A DNA stretch of 6,533 bases, taken from assembly GCA_001799195.1 (NCBI GenBank), contig MGSU01000134.1:1-6533 (forward strand), read 5' to 3'. Positions 1 through 5,091 of the stretch are shown here, in pieces (positions within the stretch are counted from its first letter, which is position 1; every line of letters starts with the position of its first letter). Source of the DNA: Deltaproteobacteria bacterium RIFOXYA12_FULL_61_11. GTDB lineage: Bacteria; Bdellovibrionota_F; JAHFAK01; YA12-FULL-61-11. The position numbers were made by a program, and so were the translations under genes. Under the pieces are notes generated by a model, which made no database searches, was not told the origin of the DNA, and worked only from the letters and a program-made list of their open reading frames with translations.

Positions 1-221
1 AGGAGGAGATGGAAGTGGTTATCCATGAGAACGTGGTCTATTAGGCTGATACCATAGTGCTTTTTCGTTCCCGCCAGGAGGTTTAGGTAGAGTTCTTTAA
101 ATGCAGGGTTGCTGAGCAGGTACTGGCGGGCGTGGTCGGTGCATTGCCAATAGGCGTGGACCAGATCGCCGTCGTGGAGTTGCAGGTCGCGAGGTACTCG
201 GGTGTTGGTGATCATGCTCAT
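1..221 (-). CDS. REP-associated (RAYT/IS200-like) Y1 transposase, N-terminal part
   Basis: This minus-strand frame starts at 221 and is cut by the left edge after 73 codons. RAYT enzymes are single-strand DNA nucleases of the Y1/HUH superfamily that act on REP palindromes. The family hallmark is visible at residues 61-73, I-D-H-V-L-M-D-N-H-F-H-L-L, where H69 and H71 form the metal-binding HUH pair. The stretch before it, with H22-A-Y-W-Q-C and then an alpha-helical segment ending K-K-H-Y-G-I, fits the usual N-terminal half of the domain. The catalytic tyrosine would lie beyond the window, so activity cannot be judged. The start at 221 is preferred over the in-frame ATG at 215 because a strong Shine-Dalgarno precedes it. 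It is transcribed away from the duplicated operons and may be an unrelated neighbour. Confidence 0.85.
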   Translation of the reverse strand, partial: MSMITNTRVPRDLQLHDGDLVHAYWQCTDHARQYLLSNPAFKELYLNLLAGTKKHYGISLIDHVLMDNHFHLL

Positions 222-226
222 GGCCT

Positions 227-235
227 GATCACCTC
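227..235 (-). promoter_or_regulatory. Strong ribosome binding site of the transposase
   Basis: Read on the minus strand this is GAGGTGATC, nine bases fully complementary to the conserved 16S rRNA 3' end. It ends five bases before the ATG at 221. It decides the start codon and indicates that the gene was, at least originally, well translated. Confidence 0.8.
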
Positions 236-309
236 AGCACATTGCGGGCCAGGGGTGTTTGATGAAAAGAACTGTGAAGACAAAGTGCTATTCACAGCAG
301 ATTGCGGGC
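235..309. repeat. Short direct repeat pair, 60 bp apart
   Basis: CAGCACATTGCGGGC at 235-249 recurs as CAGCAGATTGCGGGC at 295-309, which is 14 of 15 identical. Both lie in the upstream region of the transposase gene. They could be binding sites for a regulator of that gene, or a relic of a small duplication. With only two copies, chance is not excluded. Confidence 0.4.
272..297. repeat. Inverted repeat upstream of transposase
   Basis: CTGTGAA at 272-278 pairs perfectly with TTCACAG at 291-297 across a 12-nt spacer. The right arm overlaps the second copy of the short direct repeat. It could be an operator or a weak hairpin for the minus-strand transposase; there is no run of T on either side to suggest a terminator. 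Confidence 0.3.
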
Positions 310-440
310 ATTCGAAAAATCGATTCGGAGGATAGAAGTCCAACATGGGTATTGGTGGGTTTTGATGTTTTGAACCCCCGAACATCCAGTCGGACTCGCT
401 TTACTCGCGCGCAAAACACCGAATCAAACCCCGGCGGTAC

Positions 441-477
441 CATTCAGTTTGATTCAGGCATTCAATCAAATCGAATG
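441..477. promoter_or_regulatory. AT-rich dyad upstream of unit 1, candidate operator
   Basis: The left arm CATTCAGTTTGATT (441-454) and the right arm AATCAAATCGAATG (464-477) are complementary at 12 of 14 positions around a 9-nt centre. The same dyad, with the same centre length, occurs at 4674-4710. It lies just upstream of the promoter candidate, so a protein-binding operator is a plausible reading; an RNA hairpin is less likely if transcription starts downstream. Confidence 0.5.
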
Positions 478-503
478 GGTCCACAGGTTCGAGATCCGCC
501 GAT

Positions 504-531
504 TTGTATTCATATTGTTGATATCATACAC
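504..531 (+). promoter_or_regulatory. Weak promoter candidate of unit 1
   Basis: TTGTAT (504-509) could be a -35 box, followed after 16 nt by ATACAC (526-531) as a poor -10 box. The only support is position and conservation: the TTG and the CATACA core are kept at the same spacing in unit 2 (4737 and 4758-4763). The -10 match to the sigma-70 consensus is poor, so another sigma factor or an activator acting through the nearby dyad is possible. Confidence 0.3.
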
Positions 532-662
532 ATCTCACCCATGGCCCGGAAGCTGCATGCGGCGGTCGCAATGATGTAGGACATCAGACCATCCGCACGG
601 AATTTGTTTACCACTACGACGGCGTGCGCCGCAAGAAACCACCACAACACAAAGGAAAAATT
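532..662 (+). promoter_or_regulatory. Conserved structured leader of unit 1
   Basis: This leader precedes the small gene. It contains a 6-bp stem TGATGT/ACATCA with a 3-nt loop (572-586), a GC-rich hairpin CGGC/GCCG with a GTGC loop (620-631), then an unstructured A/C-rich stretch ending in the Shine-Dalgarno AAAGGA (651-656), six bases before the ATG at 663. A 12-codon open frame, M-A-R-K-L-H-A-A-V-A-M-M, runs from 541 to 579, its stop lying in the first hairpin; it has no Shine-Dalgarno. The block 616-659 is identical over 44 nt to unit 2, better than the downstream coding regions. Regulatory function is inferred from that conservation. Confidence 0.55.
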
Positions 663-1112
663 ATGAAAACGACGAAATCGACGGATTCCCCTGTCGGCAC
701 GATGGAAACCCGGATGAAACAGTGGGGAGCCCATCTCGACGATCTGGTCGCCAAAGCCGGAGAAGTCAGCACCGACGCCCGTAGCAGCTATCAGAAACGC
801 GTGAACGATCTGAAAGCCAAACACACGATTGCACAAAACAAGTTCAATGAGTTCAAGACCGCAGGCAGCGAGGAGTGGGAAACCTTCAAAGTCGGCGCCG
901 AGAGCACCTGGAACGAACTCGAGGGGGCCTTCAAGGACTTGACCAACAGCCTACCGATCGCCGCCAAACCCGCGAAGGGTGAGGCTAAAGACACCCTTAA
1001 CCAGAGAACCACGACCACGCGGCCCATGCACAAACCCGGCGCGTCGAAGTCATCTTCACACGCGCATCATGCGCAGACACATTCTTTAACCACCAAAGGG
1101 AATAAAAAATGA
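663..1112 (+). CDS. Small coiled-coil protein, sll1863-like stress-response family, with T/S/H-rich tail
   Basis: The product is 149 aa. Residues 14-90 are a charged helical domain with M-E-T-R-M-K-Q-W-G near its start, K-R-V-N-D-L-K-A-K in the middle and S-E-E-W-E-T-F-K, W-N-E-L-E near its end, a pattern I recall from the sll1863 family of stress-response proteins. The family's molecular role is not well defined. Residues 91-149 are a low-complexity basic tail rich in Thr, Ser, His and Lys, ending T-K-G-N-K-K, which I do not recognise from that family. No signal peptide or membrane segment is seen, so it is probably cytoplasmic. The ATG at 663 follows AAAGGA. The upstream in-frame GTG at 624 is rejected because in unit 2 a one-base insertion takes the equivalent GTG out of frame. 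The stop overlaps the next gene's ATG (ATGA), implying translational coupling. Confidence 0.85.
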   Translation: MKTTKSTDSPVGTMETRMKQWGAHLDDLVAKAGEVSTDARSSYQKRVNDLKAKHTIAQNKFNEFKTAGSEEWETFKVGAESTWNELEGAFKDLTNSLPIAAKPAKGEAKDTLNQRTTTTRPMHKPGASKSSSHAHHAQTHSLTTKGNKK

Positions 1113-4100
1113 ACAGCCAATCACGAACGTTTTTTGCTACCAGATTGACCCGGGGAACCCTGGGACTCCTCCTGTTGCTCGTCTTCGCCTTGCCATTCTA
1201 TAGCTGCAATGACGACAATGACGAAACAGCGACGGAGGGGGACGCTACGCTCGGGTCCCTCACTATCTCTGTCACCCCGGCCACGGCCGAGGTGCTTATC
1301 GAAGGGCCCAATGGTTTCAGCCAGACCATCACCGGCAGTCTGTGCATCTCTGATCTGGAGCCGGGTGAGTACACGGCCTCAGCCACCGCCAGCGGCTTCA
1401 GCGATGCGGACGGTTCGATCACCATCGTGGCCGGAGAGACCTCGAGCCTCACCTTGTCGCTCCTCAGCACAACGTCCGCGCCGACGGCGACGCTCGGGTC
1501 CCTCAATATCAATGTCACTCCGGCCACGGCCTCAGTGGTTATGGCAGGACCCGATAGTTACAGCAAGACCTTCACCGGCAATCTGTTCATCGCTGACCTG
1601 AAGCCGGGTCAGTACACAGCCTCGGCCACGGCCAGCGGTTTCAGCAATGCGGTCAGTCAGATCAACGTCGTGGCGGGACATACCTCGAGCATCTCCTTGC
1701 TGCTCCTCGACACCACGACCGCGACGGCGGCGACGCTTGGCGCCCTCAATATCAATGTCACGCCGGCCACGGCCTCAGTGGTTATGGCAGGACCCAATAG
1801 TTACAGTAAAACCTTCACCGGCAATCAGTTCCTCGTCGATCTGAAGCCGGGTCAGTACACGGCCACCGCCACCGCCAGCGGCTTCAACAATGCGGCTGCC
1901 CAAATCAACGTCGTGGTCGGACAGACCTCGAGCCTCTCCTTGCTGCTCCTCGACACACCTACCGCGACGGCGGCGCTTGGAGCCCTCAATATCAACATCA
2001 ATCCCGCCTCAGCCACCGTGCTGGTCACGGGGCCGAATGATTTTGAGCTGAGCTTTACCGGCAACCGGTTGCTCATCGACCTGAAGCCGGGGGAGTATCG
2101 AGCCGTGGCCAGCGCGCCAGGGTTCGGCGACTCGACCATGGGCATCAACGTCGTCGTGGGTATGACTTCGAGCCTCTCCTTTGTGCTCCCGGCCAAACCC
2201 ATCATCACCGAGGCGCCCCGCGCAGTGTATCGCGATAATAATGGTAGCCTCGTTCGCTTCGACTCCATCGTCATGCAGTCCGGTCAGTTCTCCTTCCATG
2301 CATGGCTCGAGGACAACCCCGAAGGCATCGTTCCGAGCCATATCACGACCAGCCCCATCTCGAATCCGGGCAACCCGCTGCTCAGCGAGCAGAAGGAATA
2401 CGCACCGAGCTTTACGCAGAACCTGGCCGGCGCCTGGGTCGGTTTCAAGGATGCCGGCGGCGTAGTCCGCCCCGTGATCGGCGCTGATGTCCGCTGGGAA
2501 CTCGACCAGTTATGGTCGAAGCGCGTCAACAGCATGCAGTTCGGCACCAGCGACGACAACCGCATCGCGCAGGGCTTCGGGGTCTTTGACGACCAGGCGG
2601 ACACGCGCACCAACAACGCCCGTCTCACCGGCGAACGCTTTCCTTATGTCGCGAGTGAATATCCTCTGTATAACGTGACCGGTATTGCCGCTCCCTATGC
2701 CGACGGCTTCACCTGGGTGACGCTGTTCTCTCCGGATACCAGGGCCGCCGGCCGTATTGTGGCCGTAGCGACCGTCAACGGCGAGGAAATCGGCAAGCAG
2801 ATCCTGTACAAGAATTTTGCGCCCGCACCCAAGCTCACGATCACCAAAACCGTCAGCGCTGACGTCGTGAACCTCGTGGCCGGCTCCGCGACCGTCACCT
2901 GGACCGTCAAGGTCAAGAACGTCGGCCTCGGCGAAGCCACCAATGTCGACCTCAGTGACATCCTACTCTCGGGCGTGGGCACCAATTACTCCCTCGGCCC
3001 CCTGCCTGCCGGCAGCACCGCCGTGGGCGATGGCTTTACGCTTTCGTTCCCGCTTCCTTCGGGCGACACCGAGACCCTGACCTTCACGGCTACGGTCACC
3101 GAAGCCGGTACCTACTGCAATGAAGCCCAGGTCCTCGAATACAATGATGACGACAACGAATGGGAACCGATCGGCCTCAAGGCCAGCGACTGCTTCACGG
3201 CGCTCGAGTCCAAGGTGTCTATCATCAAGGACTTTGTCGCCGATGACAACACGACCAGCCTTGGTCGGGCCAAGACCGTTTCGGCCAATGTCCCTGCCAA
3301 ACTGCGGGTGCGCGTGATCAATAACGGCAGCGGCAACGCGACGGGTGTGGCGGTCAACGACGTGCTCTCCAGCGGCGACGGGACCAAGTATGCAGCCAGT
3401 TCGTTCTCGCTGGGGACCGCGAATAGCACGGATGGCTTCGACTATACGATCGCCGACCTCGCTGCCGGCGCTACCACCACCATGCTCTTCACCGTCGTGG
3501 GCTCGGCTGACGGCGTCTATTGTGACACGGTGACCGTCACCGCCACTTCAGGCGACATCGGCATCGGCACGGACACCGCCTGCCTGACCGTGGCCACCCC
3601 CAACCTCACGATCACAAAAACTGACGCGCCCGAAAGCGTCATCCCAGGCGACACCTATGTCTCGACCATCGTCGTGACCAATACCGGCAATGCCACGGCC
3701 ACCAATGTGGTCATCAGCGATGTGCTGGGCCTCAATGCTGAGGTCGGCATGAGGGTCATTTATGTGAGCTCGAGCCTGAGCGGCGTGGGCGGCATTCTGG
3801 CCAACAATACGGTCACGGCCAACACGATGGACATCGTGGCCGGTCAAATCGTGACCTTCACCGTCACCAGCCGCATTCCGCTTGGTGCCATCTCCGGCAC
3901 CTACTGCGACGAGGCCACCGTCACCAGCAGCAACACCCCCACCCGGGAAGCCTCGGATTGCATCGACGTGCCGGCTTTCTCGGCGCTCCAGACCCAGATG
4001 ATCGATCTCAATGATCCTGTGGCGGCTGGAAGCGAACTCACGTTCTTCTCGACCATGTATGTGGAATCTCTCTCCAACGAGGGCGTGAACAAGAACACCA

Positions 4101-4501
4101 TGAAGTTCAGCTTCGGTCTTACCACCCCGGAGGGTATCGGCACCGCCGGTGTTTTCCGCGTCGCCTCGACCGAGGTCTACCTCGACACGGCTCCGGTGCG
4201 TGATCCCATCACCGGTCTCGTCGTCTCCGACGCGACCAATGCCACTGCCGTGCTTCAAACAGCGGGCAGCGCCTACACGATCGACAACTCGACCGCAGGC
4301 CTGCAAGTCATCACCATGACTCCGAGTGTCGCCTTGTTGCCCAACACGGCGATCTATTGCCTGCATCTGGTGGAGATCCCGAGTGCCACGCCGACCAACA
4401 AGATGTACACCTCGAGCTACATCTGGAATTCGGTCGGTCTGGGCGATACCTCGCATCTCTACCAAGCAAGTTCCTCCGAACCCACGACTGTGCTCCCCTG
4501 A
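1109..4501 (+). CDS. Large lipoprotein with four PEGA-like repeats and DUF11 domains
   Basis: The product is 1130 aa. Residues 1-33 form a lipoprotein signal peptide: arginines, a leucine-rich core and a lipobox-like F-Y-S-C with Cys33 as lipidation site, then an acidic N-D-D-N-D-E linker. Four PEGA-like beta-sandwich repeats follow, starting near 48, 129, 210 and 290, each with N-V-T-P-A-T-A, G-P-N-S-Y, D-L-K-P-G-Q-Y-T-A and A-S-G-F motifs. Residues 361-574 are an unrecognised module. Three DUF11 domains start near 575, 702 and 832, with L-T-I-T-K-T openings and V-T-N-T-G-N-A-T-A-T-N-V motifs. The final part (954-1130) looks like a degenerate fourth DUF11 domain. Each of the three clear DUF11 domains carries a cysteine pair (670/695, 805/825, 933/951). 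The protein probably sits in the cell envelope, anchored by lipid, in an adhesive or structural role; this is inference. Shine-Dalgarno AAAGGG (1095-1100) precedes the ATG, which overlaps the upstream stop. Confidence 0.93.
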   Translation: MNSQSRTFFATRLTRGTLGLLLLLVFALPFYSCNDDNDETATEGDATLGSLTISVTPATAEVLIEGPNGFSQTITGSLCISDLEPGEYTASATASGFSDADGSITIVAGETSSLTLSLLSTTSAPTATLGSLNINVTPATASVVMAGPDSYSKTFTGNLFIADLKPGQYTASATASGFSNAVSQINVVAGHTSSISLLLLDTTTATAATLGALNINVTPATASVVMAGPNSYSKTFTGNQFLVDLKPGQYTATATASGFNNAAAQINVVVGQTSSLSLLLLDTPTATAALGALNININPASATVLVTGPNDFELSFTGNRLLIDLKPGEYRAVASAPGFGDSTMGINVVVGMTSSLSFVLPAKPIITEAPRAVYRDNNGSLVRFDSIVMQSGQFSFHAWLEDNPEGIVPSHITTSPISNPGNPLLSEQKEYAPSFTQNLAGAWVGFKDAGGVVRPVIGADVRWELDQLWSKRVNSMQFGTSDDNRIAQGFGVFDDQADTRTNNARLTGERFPYVASEYPLYNVTGIAAPYADGFTWVTLFSPDTRAAGRIVAVATVNGEEIGKQILYKNFAPAPKLTITKTVSADVVNLVAGSATVTWTVKVKNVGLGEATNVDLSDILLSGVGTNYSLGPLPAGSTAVGDGFTLSFPLPSGDTETLTFTATVTEAGTYCNEAQVLEYNDDDNEWEPIGLKASDCFTALESKVSIIKDFVADDNTTSLGRAKTVSANVPAKLRVRVINNGSGNATGVAVNDVLSSGDGTKYAASSFSLGTANSTDGFDYTIADLAAGATTTMLFTVVGSADGVYCDTVTVTATSGDIGIGTDTACLTVATPNLTITKTDAPESVIPGDTYVSTIVVTNTGNATATNVVISDVLGLNAEVGMRVIYVSSSLSGVGGILANNTVTANTMDIVAGQIVTFTVTSRIPLGAISGTYCDEATVTSSNTPTREASDCIDVPAFSALQTQMIDLNDPVAAGSELTFFSTMYVESLSNEGVNKNTMKFSFGLTTPEGIGTAGVFRVASTEVYLDTAPVRDPITGLVVSDATNATAVLQTAGSAYTIDNSTAGLQVITMTPSVALLPNTAIYCLHLVEIPSATPTNKMYTSSYIWNSVGLGDTSHLYQASSSEPTTVLP
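1250..2188 (+). repeat. Tandem PEGA-coding repeats, four copies
   Basis: Four in-frame units start at 1250, 1493, 1736 and 1976, with a period of 240-243 bp. The second and third are nearly the same in DNA, sharing an unbroken run of about 33 bases around the segment coding P-A-T-A-S-V-V-M-A-G-P, which points to a recent unit duplication. The first and fourth are more diverged and are the ones most like those kept in unit 2. Such repeats can change number by slippage or unequal recombination. Confidence 0.85.
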
Positions 4502-4516
4502 AGTAATGGTCGGGTT

Positions 4517-4549
4517 CCCGCGGGAGTCTCACGACTCCCGCGGGTTTTT
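4517..4549 (+). terminator. Intrinsic terminator of unit 1
   Basis: CCCGCGGGAGTC (4517-4528) pairs perfectly over 12 bp with GACTCCCGCGGG (4533-4544) around a TCAC loop and is followed directly by TTTTT (4545-4549). It starts 15 bases after the lipoprotein stop codon. There is no T-run for the opposite strand, so it acts in the plus direction and separates unit 1 from unit 2. Confidence 0.93.
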
Positions 4550-4673
4550 CCGGTTCAATCCCCCCCGAGCAACTCGTGAAAGCCAGGCACACGCTCTCGA
4601 ATTTGAAATGAAGCATACTCCCACGTCGGGCTCCCCTTTCACAACTTCTCCAACGGATCACACCCGGCGGTTC
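4550..4673. other. Spacer between unit 1 terminator and unit 2 dyad
   Basis: No gene is supported here. Similarity to the region before unit 1 begins near 4625 (GTCGG, matching 389) and becomes strong at CGGCGGT (4665, matching 432). The part 4550-4624 has no clear counterpart. Confidence 0.5.
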
Positions 4674-4710
4674 CATTCAGATTGATTCAATCCTTCAATC
4701 AAATCGAATG
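4674..4710. promoter_or_regulatory. AT-rich dyad upstream of unit 2, candidate operator
   Basis: The left arm CATTCAGATTGATT (4674-4687) and right arm AATCAAATCGAATG (4697-4710) pair at 11 of 14 positions around a 9-nt centre. The right arm is identical to that of unit 1, and the TTGATT/AATCAA core is intact in both, while the 9-nt centre has changed. Conserved arms with a changed centre fit a binding site. Confidence 0.5.
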
Positions 4711-4736
4711 CATCCCCAGACTCGAGGTGTGCCTTA

Positions 4737-4764
4737 TTGGGTTTATGTGGATGATTTCATACAT
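4737..4764 (+). promoter_or_regulatory. Weak promoter candidate of unit 2
   Basis: TTGGGT (4737-4742) and ATACAT (4759-4764) are separated by 16 nt, at exactly the position of the unit 1 candidate. The boxes are poor matches to the sigma-70 consensus; the call rests on conserved placement between dyad and leader. Confidence 0.3.
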
Positions 4765-4896
4765 ACCTTACTCATGGCCCGAAAGCTGCAGACGCCGGTC
4801 ACAATGATGTAGGACATCAGACCACCCGCACGGATCTTTTTCACAACCACGACGGCGTGCGCCGCAAGAAACCACCACAACACAAAGGAAAAGCGT
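4765..4896 (+). promoter_or_regulatory. Conserved structured leader of unit 2
   Basis: It has the same architecture as the unit 1 leader: TGATGT/ACATCA stem (4805-4819), GC-rich hairpin (4853-4864), A/C-rich stretch and AAAGGA Shine-Dalgarno (4884-4889). The 12-codon open frame is also kept (4774-4812, M-A-R-K-L-Q-T-P-V-T-M-M). One extra base lies between the Shine-Dalgarno and the ATG at 4897 compared with unit 1. Confidence 0.55.
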
Positions 4897-5091
4897 ATGA
4901 AAACGACGAAAAGGAAGGACGTTACCAACCCCCCGCCAAGTGCCGCAAAACCCACGACGGGCATGGCCAAGAATGCCCACGGCCAGACAACCACGACCGC
5001 GCGGACCGAGCCGCAACCCGGCGCGTCGAAGTCATCTTCGCACCTGCATCCCGCACAGACATCTTCAACCACGAAAGGGAATAAAAAATGA
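4897..5091 (+). CDS. Domain-less short form of the small protein (64 aa)
   Basis: The product starts M-K-T-T-K like its unit 1 counterpart and then jumps directly to the tail: K-D-V-T-N-P-P-P-S-A-A-K-P here against K-D-L-T-N-S-L-P-I-A-A-K-P in unit 1. It continues to the same P-G-A-S-K-S-S-S-H and T-T-K-G-N-K-K end. The missing part equals residues 7-90 of the unit 1 protein, the entire sll1863-like domain, and the frame is kept. What remains is basic, Thr/Ser/Pro-rich and probably disordered. Its Shine-Dalgarno, ATGA overlap with the lipoprotein gene and tail are preserved, so it is probably translated, either as a peptide of unknown role or mainly to bring ribosomes to the lipoprotein start. 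It could instead be a decaying copy. Confidence 0.7.
   Translation: MKTTKRKDVTNPPPSAAKPTTGMAKNAHGQTTTTARTEPQPGASKSSSHLHPAQTSSTTKGNKK

Larger units (their letters stand above)
222..440. other. Intergenic region between transposase and first operon
   Basis: I see no convincing gene here. The plus-strand open frame 259-579 runs through the operator-like dyad and the leader and resembles nothing I know. Besides the transposase ribosome binding site, the stretch holds a 15-bp direct repeat (235-249 and 295-309) and a 7-bp inverted repeat (272-278 with 291-297). From about 389 onward it is recognisably similar to the region starting at about 4625, which marks the left limit of the tandem duplication. 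Confidence 0.6.
389..4549 (+). repeat. Tandem duplicated operon, unit 1 (complete)
   Basis: This unit holds dyad, leader, small gene, PEGA/DUF11 lipoprotein gene and terminator. Similarity to unit 2 starts at about 389 (matching about 4625) and can be followed to 3055, where unit 2 leaves the window. From the dyad through the leader the two copies align at a constant offset of 4233 with no net gap until one base just before the small gene's ATG. Compared with unit 2 it carries an extra 84-codon block in the small gene and two extra PEGA-like repeats. Confidence 0.85.

Noticed and set aside
441-477. Dyad as a REP element for the nearby transposase
   Set aside because: It is AT-rich, has a 9-nt centre, lacks the usual 5' tetranucleotide, and keeps a fixed position before each unit, so an operator fits better.
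259-579. Plus-strand open frame of 106 codons
   Set aside because: It crosses the dyad, promoter candidate and leader, lacks a good ribosome binding site, and its equivalent is not kept as a long frame in unit 2.
624-662. GTG start giving the first small gene 13 extra codons
   Set aside because: In unit 2 the same GTG is out of frame with the small gene because of a one-base insertion, while the ATG with AAAGGA is kept in both.
510-836. Minus-strand open frame whose protein resembles that of 4743-5099
   Set aside because: The similarity comes from the conserved leader DNA read backwards. The frames overlap the small genes antisense, and similarity is lost outside the leader.
1250-2188. Regular repeats that might suggest a CRISPR or other non-coding array
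   Set aside because: The period of 240-243 bp is a multiple of three and the units code for aligned PEGA-like domains; there are no short repeats with unique spacers.
3548-4465. Long minus-strand open frame (305 codons) inside the lipoprotein gene
   Set aside because: It is antisense to the DUF11 coding region, whose domains are clear on the plus strand. Its protein is a low-information G/D/R/H-rich sequence typical of a shadow frame in GC-rich DNA.
4857-5084. Alternative frame over the second small gene starting at GTG 4857
   Set aside because: It loses all similarity to the unit 1 small protein after the leader part, whereas the frame from 4897 matches it at both ends and couples to the next gene.
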